From a bacterium (lineage in GTDB: Bacteria > Desulfobacterota > Desulfobulbia > Desulfobulbales > Desulfobulbaceae): a stretch of 43,937 bases of DNA. Below, one piece after another: positions 1 to 6,960 of this stretch. Location: positions 1-43,937 of the forward strand of contig JAUNUN010000024.1 of the NCBI GenBank assembly GCA_030538155.1, written 5' to 3'. The notes below the pieces were generated by a model. The model searched no databases. It was not told where the DNA came from and saw only the letters and a program-made list of their open reading frames with translations. The translations under genes and the position numbers were made by a program. Position 1 is the first letter of the stretch. The number at the start of each line of letters is the position of its first letter.

Positions 1-128
1 GTAAAGGTTTCGCCGGAGATATATCCTTGCTGGTTGAGCGTCTTAGCCCGTAATTGCCGCAGCAAGGCATCCAATTCCCTGTTGTTGGCAGCATTGACTT
101 TGCGTTTGATAAAAACCTTGACCGCCAT
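1..128 (-). CDS. Antibiotic-biosynthesis-monooxygenase-like (ABM fold) protein, truncated by the window edge
   Basis: Only the first 42 codons are in the window; the C-terminus lies off the left edge. The reading frame begins MAVKVFIKRKV and continues to a QQGYISGETF stretch. This order (a short beta strand with basic residues, a helix with RELDALLRQLR, then 'GYISGET') is what I know from small ABM-domain proteins of about 100 residues, which are dimeric ferredoxin-like folds, some of them monooxygenases and many without known function. The start is well supported by an AAGGAGG ribosome site at 134-140. A perfect 6-bp hairpin (TCTCTG/CAGAGA, 155-169) lies in its leader. The family assignment rests on about 40 residues and is moderate; the gene itself is quite certain. 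Confidence 0.7.
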   Translation of the reverse strand, partial: MAVKVFIKRKVNAANNRELDALLRQLRAKTLNQQGYISGETF

Positions 129-223
129 GTGCACCTCCTTGAACATTGAGAGTATCTCTGCTTCAGAGAGACAAGGAAAAAGAGGCAAAAGCCTGTGCCT
201 GAATCTTCCTCCACCCACACCAG

Positions 224-500
224 TTAGTTGACCTTGAGCTTGCCTCCTGAGCCCGATAATATTTCACTGCCACCACCAGGTTGTTGTAGGCGTCAAGGCC
301 GCCGGCACTGCTCCCAAAAGCCCCATGATGCCGCCGACATCCATGGAGTTACCACTGCCTTCGGCAACTGCAACCTGAACGCCGGAACGGTCATCAACCA
401 GGGCCGGCATGCTCTGCGCACTCTTGGTCTGGATGCTGTTGCCGATCATGGCTCCAACCGAACCAAAAAGACCGCCTACTGCTCCGCAAATTCCGCCCAT
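224..500 (-). pseudogene. Small glycine-zipper protein gene with two apparent single-base frameshifts
   Basis: The open frame from the ATG at 500 stops at 264 after 78 codons and ends in an unnatural TTTWWWQ tail. The first 62 residues look real: GAVGGLFGSVGAMIG is a glycine-zipper pattern of the kind that packs in membranes or oligomers. From about 315 the sensible protein continues in a second frame (AGGLDAYNNLVVAVKYY) and from about 255 in a third (GSGGKLKVN, stop at 224-226). Each switch needs one added base, at about 312-320 beside an AAAA run and at about 251-258 beside CCC. The repaired product would be 92 residues. It starts 4 bases after the SAM hydrolase stop, so translation may be coupled. 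I do not recognise the family. The breaks could be mutations or homopolymer errors in the sequence. Confidence 0.5.
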
Positions 501-504
501 ATCA

Positions 505-1362
505 TCAGACTGGATTAACCTTGTGGAGCGAGTTTATTGCTTTAAGCTGCAGCCGGACTGGGTCGCCCGGCTGACAACCGATTGCTTGGGCAGCGTTCCC
601 TTGATTGACGGCAACCTCAATATATCCTCCGCTGTCAATGAGAAAGCATGGAGTGTCAGCAGGCGCTTCTGCGTAGGTCGCTACCTGTATGCTGACAACT
701 ATAGTCTTAATTCTCAGCCCGGACAAGAGAGCGAGATTGATATGGTCTCGCAGGGGATGAAAGCTGGTGCGGATATTGCCGAACTGATCCACAGAGAGCA
801 CCTGCCCTTTAAGCTTATTGGGCGTCATGGCTGCGGCGTTTGGTTTTGCTTTTTCCAGTCTTATCAGTTGATTCAGAGCAAGGGCAGGACCGAGTGCATC
901 AAAAGATCGGCCGCAGGCAAGCCGCGCTGCCGCCGGCGCAAGGATATCCCGGCCATGGAAGGTGGGGCTGATGCGAAGGAATTCATCTGAACTCCGGCTG
1001 ATCTCGCGTGCCTTTTCGATGCGGTTTTCTTCAAGCAGATGGCTGAGAATGCCGTTATCCGGGCAGACAAAAAAATGTCCCTGGCCGGTTGCGGCAAGCA
1101 GCCGCCTTTCACTGCCGACGCCTGGGTCAACCACCACCAGATGGATGCTGCCCAGAGGAAAGAAGGAGTAGGAGTCATACAGGCAGCGGGCCGCTGCCGC
1201 GATGTCCCAGGGCGGGATGGCATGGTTGAGATCAAGCGGTAAAATATGTCTGCAGCTGTGCAACAGTCTGCCCTTAAGCTGGCCGACATAGGCGTCTTGC
1301 CAACCAAAGTCGGTTATCAGGGTGACGATTGCCGGGCCTGGGCTATCCACGTTTATGCGCAC
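505..1362 (-). CDS. SAM hydrolase (SAM hydroxide adenosyltransferase, DUF62 family)
   Basis: The 285-residue product matches the DUF62 family, which splits S-adenosylmethionine with water into adenosine and methionine; the same fold also includes the fluorinase and chlorinase. The N-terminal TLITDFG motif is at residues 14-20. The family's Asp-Arg-His set appears as D79 and R86 (VVDPGVGSERR) and H136 (TFHGRD). A DQFGNIRTS segment marks the C-terminal domain. The halogenase loop is not something I can see, so hydrolase is the better call. The chosen start is GTG at 1362; another GTG lies at 1350, and the conserved core begins at about residue 12. Neither has a clear ribosome site, and the start sits inside the T-tract of a terminator-like hairpin. 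The broken glycine-zipper gene follows directly. Confidence 0.88.
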   Translation of the reverse strand: MRINVDSPGPAIVTLITDFGWQDAYVGQLKGRLLHSCRHILPLDLNHAIPPWDIAAAARCLYDSYSFFPLGSIHLVVVDPGVGSERRLLAATGQGHFFVCPDNGILSHLLEENRIEKAREISRSSDEFLRISPTFHGRDILAPAAARLACGRSFDALGPALALNQLIRLEKAKPNAAAMTPNKLKGQVLSVDQFGNIRTSFHPLRDHINLALLSGLRIKTIVVSIQVATYAEAPADTPCFLIDSGGYIEVAVNQGNAAQAIGCQPGDPVRLQLKAINSLHKVNPV

Positions 1363-1365
1363 TGG

Positions 1366-1407
1366 AAAAAAGAAAACCCGCCTTGATGGAGATCAGCAAA
1401 GCGGGTT
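1366..1407 (-). terminator. Rho-independent terminator-like hairpin after the DUF2959 gene
   Basis: Read on the minus strand, AACCCGC (1407-1401) pairs with GCGGGTT (1381-1375) across a 19-base loop, followed by a T-rich run ending at 1366. It lies 25 bases past the DUF2959 stop and ends 4 bases before the SAM hydrolase start, so it could end the upstream transcript or act as an attenuator for the downstream gene. Confidence 0.75.
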
Positions 1408-1431
1408 GTAGAAACGAAAAAAATGCTGCAA

Positions 1432-2121
1432 TCAGTTTTGCAGGCGGGTGATAAAAAGATCCGCCTCGCGAATCGACTCTTCCATCTCGCGGATGAGCTG
1501 ATCCACATTACGCTCCAAGCTGAGCATTTCACCCTGCAATGAGGCTATTGCCTGCGCGTTCAGGTTGTGCTTGAGATAGAGCACCTGATCGTGAAAAACA
1601 GTGAGCACGGGCTGGATCTTGCTTTCCGCCCGCTTCATGGCGGTAATCAACTGCTCGTACTGCCGCCGGGTCGTTTCCAGTTTACGTTCACTGTCCTGAC
1701 GGAGCGAAGCATTGGCGTACTCCCGCAACTCAGCCTTCCATTCCCTGAAGAGCGCCTCCGAGACCGACTCAACCTTGTCTATGCGCTGGTGCACGGCATC
1801 GGCCTTGGTCTTGCTGCGTTCGTATTCGCTGTTGAGCTTTTTATACTGCGCTTCAAGATTGCCGCCCTTGACCTGCACCACCTCGGTGAACTGTTCCAGG
1901 GCAGACTTGAACTGCTCCTTGGCCTCTGTCTGCGCATCCCGCGCTTCCTTGACCCGGTCCACCATGATGTCGCGCTTGTGCACGCCGAATTTTTCCATGG
2001 TGTTGTAATAGGCGCTGGAACAGCCTGTCAGCAAAAACGCCGGTGCAAGAACACAGAGCGCCACCAATAGGGCGGACCTCAGGATGCGATGGCGAGCGTG
2101 TGGAGCGATTGACTGAACCAT
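1432..2121 (-). CDS. DUF2959 family lipoprotein
   Basis: The product is about 229 residues if translation begins at the ATG at 2121, which has GGAG 8 bases upstream; ATGs at 2133 and 2181 are in frame but lack a good site. A signal sequence with hydrophobic core at residues 14-31 ends in the lipobox LLTGC (Cys34), so the mature protein should be lipid-anchored in the envelope. The rest is almost entirely charged helix (for example KAELREYANASLRQDSERK), predicted coiled coil, ending in EADLFITRLQN. This layout matches DUF2959, a family with no known function. It follows the fmdB-like gene by 78 bases and probably shares its promoter, and it is followed by a terminator-like hairpin. Confidence 0.85.
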   Translation of the reverse strand: MVQSIAPHARHRILRSALLVALCVLAPAFLLTGCSSAYYNTMEKFGVHKRDIMVDRVKEARDAQTEAKEQFKSALEQFTEVVQVKGGNLEAQYKKLNSEYERSKTKADAVHQRIDKVESVSEALFREWKAELREYANASLRQDSERKLETTRRQYEQLITAMKRAESKIQPVLTVFHDQVLYLKHNLNAQAIASLQGEMLSLERNVDQLIREMEESIREADLFITRLQN

Positions 2122-2199
2122 GGGCGTCTCCATAGATGTAGGACTCGTATCATGAGCTTGCCGCTGAAAGCGGAGAGGCACAGCTCAGGGCCAAAGGCT

Positions 2200-2481
2200 T
2201 CACGAAGAAGCTGAAGCCGGGCATTGGGCGCAGGAACCGGAACCGCCCTGGCAGGGAGGTGCTGCCGCTGCAGGGGCCGATGGCGCGTCTGCTGCGGGCT
2301 TGGCGTTGCTGTAGCCATCGGCATACCAGCCGCCACCCTTGAGGAGAAAAGACGAGGCGGAAATAAGTTTGCGCACCGGCTGACCGCAGTCGGGGCAGGT
2401 GCTCAGCGGGGCATCCTTGATGGACTGCCTGGCTTCAAAGATTTTTACGCACTGATCGCATTCGTACTCATAGATGGGCAT
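2200..2481 (-). CDS. FmdB-family zinc-ribbon protein
   Basis: The 93-residue product opens MPIYEYECDQC, the signature of the FmdB putative regulatory family. Two CxxC knuckles (C8/C11 and C29/C32) can hold one zinc. A helix-breaking Ser/Gly stretch (FLLKGGGWY) follows, then a low-complexity Ala/Pro tail with three further cysteines near the C-terminus. A GGAG site precedes the ATG at 2481; an upstream in-frame ATG at 2532 lacks one and would fall at or before the predicted transcription start. FmdB was first named next to formamidase and amidase genes, but its function is not established. It heads a likely two-gene unit with the DUF2959 lipoprotein. Confidence 0.9.
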   Translation of the reverse strand: MPIYEYECDQCVKIFEARQSIKDAPLSTCPDCGQPVRKLISASSFLLKGGGWYADGYSNAKPAADAPSAPAAAAPPCQGGSGSCAQCPASASS

Positions 2482-2536
2482 GGCTGAACTCCGGTAAGAA
2501 GCAGAAAGGATAAAGAACGATGACACAATCAAGCAG

Positions 2537-2564
2537 ATTATAAATTTACAAACGAATCTGTCAA
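2537..2564 (-). promoter_or_regulatory. Consensus sigma-70 promoter for fmdB-like gene
   Basis: On the minus strand a perfect TTGACA (2564-2559) and a perfect TATAAT (2542-2537) are separated by 16 bases. Transcription would start near 2530, leaving a leader of about 50 bases before the ATG at 2481. This is the closest match to consensus in the window. Confidence 0.8.
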
Positions 2565-2591
2565 TACCTGTTCAGCCTCAGAGAGCGCCGG

Positions 2592-2927
2592 CTATGCAGA
2601 CACACTGTCATCGCTGATCCAGGACAAGGCCGCCGCAACGCGTGGAAAGCCGATTACCGAGACCAGAAGCAGCAGGCTGTGCTCGATCTCCTGGATGCCG
2701 GCCCCGGCCTCAAGCGCCCTTCTGGCGTGGGAATGCACTGATCCTTCCGATTGCATGGCTGCTGCTGCCGCCAGTTGGATGAGATGCCCATCTTTTCTGG
2801 AGATGGGTCCTGCCTAGGCCACGGATTGGCCAAGCGCTTCCAATTGCTCGATGATATTCGGATAAGAATCACGGATTTTCAGATACATGAGGGGCTTGTT
2901 CTTGCTCTCTGTTTTATTTGTGGTCAT
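2592..2927 (-). pseudogene. Carboxymuconolactone-decarboxylase-like (AhpD fold) gene interrupted by an in-frame TAG
   Basis: From the ATG at 2927 (GAAGG site 5 bases upstream) 37 codons run to a TAG at 2816-2814. The same frame then continues without interruption for 73 more codons to a TAG at 2594-2592. Residues on both sides fit one protein: LKIRDSYPNIIEQLEALG before the stop, and HLIQLAAAAAMQSEGSVHSH, ARRALEAGAGIQEIEH and FPRVAAALSW after it. These are recognisable CMD/AhpD features, although the usual CxxC redox pair is replaced by SEGS, so any product would not be a peroxidase partner. One base change (for example AAG or CAG to TAG) explains the interruption. TAG is an ordinary stop elsewhere in the window (lptD, rne, rsmB and gmhB all end in it). 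Pseudogene, readthrough or recoding are the alternatives. Confidence 0.75.
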
Positions 2928-2984
2928 ATTGTCCTTCACCATGTGTAAAGATGGATTTGCAATGCGGAGTTTGTCATGAGAAAC

Positions 2985-3015
2985 GGGTAGCGCCGCATGG
3001 ATGGCGGCACTACCC
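2985..3015 (-). terminator. Terminator-like hairpin after the cyd operon
   Basis: GGGTAG and CTACCC form the outer stem and GCCGC/GCGGC the inner stem around a short loop, 29 bases past the stop of the small cyd peptide. The T-run on the minus strand is short (GTTTCT), so termination may be imperfect. The hairpin separates the cyd operon from the interrupted CMD-like gene. Confidence 0.6.
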
Positions 3016-3043
3016 GGTCAGCAGAATGCAAAAAAGGGTGCTG

Positions 3044-3145
3044 TTAATACAGGTTAAACTTCTTCAATAAATAGATTGCCCCAAAATACGATACAACCAA
3101 GATACCGACCCAGCCGATCAATATGAGGATGCTCATGGTGGTCAT
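3044..3145 (-). CDS. 33-residue single-span membrane peptide, candidate small subunit of cytochrome bd
   Basis: A short open frame begins with ATG at 3145, preceded by a strong AAGGAG site, and encodes 33 residues. It starts MTTMSILILIGWVGILVV and ends LLKKFNLY: one hydrophobic helix at about residues 4-27, then a positively charged end, suggesting an N-out, C-in topology by the positive-inside rule. It lies 82 bases after cydB on the same strand. Cytochrome bd oxidases commonly carry a peptide of 30-40 residues (CydX, CydS, CydH) needed for stability, and these are often missed in annotation. I see no strict sequence match to the E. coli CydX, so the role is inferred from position, size and topology. 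Confidence 0.75.
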   Translation of the reverse strand: MTTMSILILIGWVGILVVSYFGAIYLLKKFNLY

Positions 3146-3169
3146 AATTGGCTCCTTATGTCCTTTGTC

Positions 3170-3206
3170 GCCTTCCGGCAAGGTGCTGTCTACTGCGCCG
3201 GAAGGC
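3170..3206 (-). promoter_or_regulatory. Intergenic mRNA hairpin between cydB and the small peptide gene
   Basis: A perfect 10-bp inverted repeat, GCCTTCCGGC and GCCGGAAGGC, with a 17-base loop lies between the cydB stop and the peptide gene. There is no T-run after it, so it is more likely an RNA-stability or processing element than a terminator. Confidence 0.55.
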
Positions 3207-3227
3207 AGGTGAAATCTTTAAGCGTTA

Positions 3228-4376
3228 TCAGTAAGCGGTCCGTTCGTCGGCGTCTTCCACGCGGATCTTGCCTTTATCCATAGACCACCACACATAGGCG
3301 ATGTAGGCCAGCACAAAGGGGATACCCAGGGCGACATAGGTCATCACCGTGAGGGTGTAGGGACTGGATGAGGCGTTGTAGATGGTGAGGCTTGATTGCA
3401 GATCCACCTTGGACGGATAAAAGGAGGTATTGTTGTAGGCCGGCAGCATGAGAACGGTCAGCCCGACTAGAACTGTGCCCAGACCACCAAACCAGATGCC
3501 TTTGTTCAAGCCTTTCCGCGAGGTGTGCCACACGCCGTACAGTTCAAGCGCCAGTCCTGCCAGCAGGAAGAGCAGCAGCCAAGGATTGGCGAACAGATTC
3601 TTGAGATACTTGAAGCTCACCATGGCAATGGTGCCTTGTTCGTCAACAATGCCGTATCCAGGCATCAGCAGCAGGAACACCAGCACGATCAGCAAAAACG
3701 GCAGAGAAAAAATGCAGTTTCTTCCACAGGCTTTGCGCAGACGCTGTTCCATTTCAGGCGCTTCTCCGGGGGCAATGCTGTTGACCAGATACATCGCGCC
3801 CAGGGTGCGGGCATTGAGCACCAGAAAAATACCCAAGGAGATATTGAAGATACTGTAGATGGAAAGGCTCAGCGCCGCTTCAAGGCCGCGGAAAGGGTGA
3901 GTCCAGGTGACAAAGTTGTTGGCGTCCAGGGTGAAGTTCGAGCCGGTAAAAAAGGTGCCCACAGCCGCGCCGATAAGGAGAATACCCACTGAGCCGTTTA
4001 TGAACAGAAACAGTTCATAAACCGTGCTGCCGAAGATGTTGCGCGGTTTCTTGCGGAACTCGTAGCTCACCGCCTGCAGGATAAAGGTGAAGAGGATCAA
4101 CATCCACACCCAGTAGGCGCCGCCGAAGGAGGTGGAGTAGAATTTGGGAAAGGAGGCAAAGAGCGCGCCGCCGAAAAGCACCAGAGTGGTGAAGGTCAGC
4201 TCCCATTTACGGCCCAGGGAATTGATGACCAGGCCTTTTTCCGCATCAGTCTTGGCAACCTGCCAGAGCAGGGTTTGACCGCCCTGGACAAAGTTCATAA
4301 AGAGAAAAAGCGCGCCAACGACGGAACAGAGCAGCCACCAGAGGTGCTGCAGAGTTGTGTGGTCAAGATTGATCAT
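3228..4376 (-). CDS. cydB: Cytochrome bd ubiquinol oxidase subunit II
   Basis: The 382-residue polytopic membrane protein matches CydB in length (E. coli has 379) and layout, with about eight hydrophobic spans and motifs such as NFVQGGQTL near the start and a C-terminal VWWSMDKGKI. CydB pairs with CydA to form the quinol-oxidising, oxygen-reducing bd oxidase in the inner membrane. Translation is taken to begin at the ATG at 4376, one base after the cydA stop, with GGAGG in the end of cydA; the in-frame start at 4433 would lie inside cydA. An anaerobe would use the complex for oxygen removal as well as respiration. Confidence 0.95.
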   Translation of the reverse strand: MINLDHTTLQHLWWLLCSVVGALFLFMNFVQGGQTLLWQVAKTDAEKGLVINSLGRKWELTFTTLVLFGGALFASFPKFYSTSFGGAYWVWMLILFTFILQAVSYEFRKKPRNIFGSTVYELFLFINGSVGILLIGAAVGTFFTGSNFTLDANNFVTWTHPFRGLEAALSLSIYSIFNISLGIFLVLNARTLGAMYLVNSIAPGEAPEMEQRLRKACGRNCIFSLPFLLIVLVFLLLMPGYGIVDEQGTIAMVSFKYLKNLFANPWLLLFLLAGLALELYGVWHTSRKGLNKGIWFGGLGTVLVGLTVLMLPAYNNTSFYPSKVDLQSSLTIYNASSSPYTLTVMTYVALGIPFVLAYIAYVWWSMDKGKIRVEDADERTAY

Positions 4377-4377
4377 A

Positions 4378-5913
4378 TCAGTTTTCCTCCGGCCCAATGC
4401 TGATCTGTTTGAGCATGATGCTGATTTCCGCAATCAAGAGAGCGGTAAACAGAAAGAGAAAGATAAAGAAGGTTGTTTGCACGGTGCCTGCAGTAAGGTT
4501 GGTGCGGGCAATGGTCACCGGGAGCAGGCCCTGGATGGACCAGGGTTGGCGGCCGACTTCCGCTACAATCCAGCCGGCCTGACCGGCAATGATACCGAGA
4601 AAATAGGTGATGGTGCCGAAGCCCAACAGCCACTTTTTCTGTTCCAGTGTGCCTTTCTTGGCAAAGTACAGATAGACAAGGAAAATGAGTGGAAAGAGGG
4701 AGCCCAGCACAACCATGACGTGGAAGGAATAGAAGGAGAGGGCAACCGGCGGCACCGCCTCTTCCGGCGTAGTCAGGTAGCCGTAGCCCAAGAATTCCTT
4801 GGTTTCGTTAAAGGCGGCAAGATGAGTGCCGGCAGCTTCCTCGTCCCCGCTTTTCTTGGCCTGGCGGTAGGCATCCAGACTGGCAATAGCCTGCTTGCCG
4901 CGCACCATCTTCTGGGCAGAGCCGAGGATATCGTAATCCGGGTTGCCGTAAACCAGATCCTTCATGCCGGGAACAAAGCTGTTGAAGGAGCGGTTGGCCA
5001 TCAGGCCGAGTACGTGGGGGATCTGGATTTCAAAGAGGAAGGGATCCTTATTGTCAAAGACCTGTTTATCCCGGTTGACGATACCAAGGGCCACCACGCC
5101 GGGGTTCATTGTACCCTCATACAGGCCTTCAATGGCAGCCAGCTTCATCGGCTGCACCTGGGCGATTTCGTAGGCACTTTCATCGCCGTTGACAATGGTG
5201 AAGATAGAGGCAAGCACCCCCAGTACCGCAGCGACAATGATGGAGCGTTTAGCCATGAGCTGGTGGCGGCCCCGGAGCAGATACCAGGATGAAATGGAGA
5301 TGATAAAAAGTGCCGCGGTCAGCATGGAAGAACTGGTGGCGTGGGTGAACTTGTTGATGGCGTACGGAGAAAAGGCCACTTCAGCGAAGCTCTGCATTTC
5401 AAAGCGGGCGGTGTCCGGGTTGAAGGCCTGACCTACCGGATACTGCATCCAGGCATTGGCCACCAGAATCCACACTGCCGACATGTTGCTGCCCACTGCG
5501 ACCATCCAGGTGGAAAAGAGGTGGAAACCCTTGGAAACCCGATTCCAGCCGAAAAACATAACGGCAAAGAAGGTGGCCTCCAAAAAGAAGGCAAAGATGC
5601 CCTCGATAGCCAAGGGCGCGCCAAAGATGTCGCCGACCATCCAGGAATAGTTGGACCAGTTGGTGCCGAACTCGAACTCAAGGATGATGCCGGTTGCAAC
5701 CCCAATGGCAAAGTTGATGCCGAAGAGCTTCATCCAGAACTTAGTCAGCCGTTTCCATTCCTCATTGCCGGTTTTCACGTAGATGGTGTGAAAAAAGGCA
5801 ATGATCCAGGTAATGCCCAGGGTTAGCGGCACAAACAGCCAGTGGTACATGGCGGTGAGGGCGAATTGCGCCCGCGCCCAGTTCACCATGCTCAGGTCCA
5901 TGCTTTCAAGCAT
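4378..5913 (-). CDS. cydA: Cytochrome bd ubiquinol oxidase subunit I
   Basis: The 511-residue product carries the CydA landmarks: H24 in the first helix (the haem b595 ligand, H19 in E. coli), an NKFTHATSS segment with the likely second haem histidine, FYSFHVMVVLG with the haem b558 methionine, and GRQPW at residues 454-458 with E452 just before it. Its length and the long stretch between the central helices suggest the long Q-loop type. It oxidises quinol on the periplasmic side and reduces oxygen to water. The ATG at 5913 has AAGGAG 8 bases upstream. It sits between the DUF4492 gene and cydB in a tight operon. Confidence 0.96.
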   Translation of the reverse strand: MLESMDLSMVNWARAQFALTAMYHWLFVPLTLGITWIIAFFHTIYVKTGNEEWKRLTKFWMKLFGINFAIGVATGIILEFEFGTNWSNYSWMVGDIFGAPLAIEGIFAFFLEATFFAVMFFGWNRVSKGFHLFSTWMVAVGSNMSAVWILVANAWMQYPVGQAFNPDTARFEMQSFAEVAFSPYAINKFTHATSSSMLTAALFIISISSWYLLRGRHQLMAKRSIIVAAVLGVLASIFTIVNGDESAYEIAQVQPMKLAAIEGLYEGTMNPGVVALGIVNRDKQVFDNKDPFLFEIQIPHVLGLMANRSFNSFVPGMKDLVYGNPDYDILGSAQKMVRGKQAIASLDAYRQAKKSGDEEAAGTHLAAFNETKEFLGYGYLTTPEEAVPPVALSFYSFHVMVVLGSLFPLIFLVYLYFAKKGTLEQKKWLLGFGTITYFLGIIAGQAGWIVAEVGRQPWSIQGLLPVTIARTNLTAGTVQTTFFIFLFLFTALLIAEISIMLKQISIGPEEN

Positions 5914-5928
5914 ACTCTCTCTCCTTGG

Positions 5929-6177
5929 TTAAAACATTGCGCTTTGTGCTGGCCGGGTCAGTTCATCCGCCACATGCTCAGCCCGTTCATGATCAGTATC
6001 AAAATTGGTTTTCAGGAAATTGGGAAAGAAGAAAACCTTTAGAATAGCAAACATGATAAACAGCTTGATAAAGATGATTTTCCAGAGGGTGCGCCCAACT
6101 GTCATTTGCTTGAAACCAGTATAATAAAACAGGAAGACGCGCCGGATAAGACCGGGCTGCCGCAGGGGTGCTTGCAT
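5929..6177 (-). CDS. DUF4492 family small membrane protein
   Basis: The 82-residue product has the pattern FYYTGFKQMTVGRTLW followed by one strongly hydrophobic helix (IIFIKLFIMFAILKVFFF) and a PNFLKTNF ending before a charged tail. I recognise this as DUF4492, a family usually found just before cydA in Bacteroidota and Desulfobacterota. The function is unknown; the constant neighbourhood implies a role in bd oxidase assembly or stability. It starts 13 bases after the Rrf2 gene with no strong ribosome site, and its stop lies 15 bases before the cydA start, overlapping the region that supplies the cydA ribosome site. Confidence 0.85.
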   Translation of the reverse strand: MQAPLRQPGLIRRVFLFYYTGFKQMTVGRTLWKIIFIKLFIMFAILKVFFFPNFLKTNFDTDHERAEHVADELTRPAQSAMF

Positions 6178-6190
6178 GGCTACACTCGTG

Positions 6191-6703
6191 TTAGACCCTG
6201 GCGGCTTGGTTTGTTTGCTGAGGGTCAGCCGTACTGGTTTGTTCCTGATCAGGAAAGCGGAAAAGACCGTTTGCTGCCGACTGGGAAGGGCAGATCGTCC
6301 CCAGCAGCAAGTCTTCCAGACTCGCTCCGGCTAGAGTTGCCCGCAGTTGATTGCGCGCTGTCAGCCATACCTGGTGTACGGAACACTCGGAACTGGAGCT
6401 GCAACTGTCCGGTCTGATGATACAGTCGTTGAGGTAGATTTCGCCAATCATGGTTTCAACGACCTGCAAGAGTGAGATGTCAGCGGGTTTTTGTGAGAGA
6501 ACAAAGCCACCGCGAGCACCCTGGCGAATTTCTATGAAGCCGGCCTTGGCGAGCTGCTGGGCTATCTTGGCCAAAAAATGAGCAGGGATATCGGCATTTT
6601 CCGCTATTTCCTGGCGGCTGACCAGGTTGCCCTGTCCTTTCCTGCATAAATACAACATGCAGCGGACAGCATATTCACCGGCACGTGTGAGTCGCATAGT
6701 CAT
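6191..6703 (-). CDS. Rrf2 family iron-sulfur-type transcription regulator
   Basis: The 170-residue protein has the Rrf2 winged-helix start (MRLTRAGEYAVRCMLYL), the recognition region (EIAENADIPAHFLAKIAQQL), the wing (GFIEIRQGARGGFVL) and three cysteines at 94, 101 and 107 in the position where IscR and NsrR bind a cluster. The spacing (6 and 5 residues between them) differs by one from the 5 and 5 of IscR. A 40-residue polar tail follows. As first gene of the cyd operon it probably senses oxygen, NO or iron-sulfur status and controls its own operon. The ATG at 6703 or the one at 6697 could be the start; neither has a clear ribosome site. Confidence 0.9.
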   Translation of the reverse strand: MTMRLTRAGEYAVRCMLYLCRKGQGNLVSRQEIAENADIPAHFLAKIAQQLAKAGFIEIRQGARGGFVLSQKPADISLLQVVETMIGEIYLNDCIIRPDSCSSSSECSVHQVWLTARNQLRATLAGASLEDLLLGTICPSQSAANGLFRFPDQEQTSTADPQQTNQAARV

Positions 6704-6738
6704 TTGATTAATTAAAGGATAAAAAAGGTCTTAATATT

Positions 6739-6768
6739 TGAATATCAGATTTTTATATTCGTTGCAAC
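6739..6768 (-). promoter_or_regulatory. Candidate promoter and operator of the rrf2-cyd operon
   Basis: This AT-rich stretch holds an inverted repeat GAATAT/ATATTC (6740-6760) and the palindrome GTTGCAAC (6761-6768). Read on the minus strand, TTGCAA and TATTCA are 17 bases apart, a weak sigma-70 match. The repeat overlaps the would-be core promoter, as expected for a repressor such as the Rrf2 protein. There is no experimental motif to compare with. Confidence 0.4.
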
Positions 6769-6960
6769 AGAATAATTGGTTACAATACCATGAAAACGAC
6801 ATCGTAACCAGGATTCTGTATGCATCCTCAGGGGTTTCAATGTGTAAACACTACCAAAGCCGCCTGCTCTTGTCGAGAAAAGCAGGGATGTTTATCGTAG
6901 CGGTGGTGCAGCGGAACTTCTCCGCAGCAACCGATTTACCACGGACAATGAGGGTTAGTG

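Noticed and set aside
409..990. A 193-codon plus-strand frame
   Set aside because: It is antisense to the SAM hydrolase, lacks a ribosome site and is not protein-like.
2592..2927. Pyrrolysine reading of the TAG in the CMD-like gene
   Set aside because: Kept only as a remote option: TAG is a normal stop for lptD, rne, rsmB and gmhB here, and I see no pyl gene in the window.
4357..5292. A 311-codon plus-strand frame over cydA
   Set aside because: The opposite strand carries clear CydA motifs; the frame is a shadow created by base composition.
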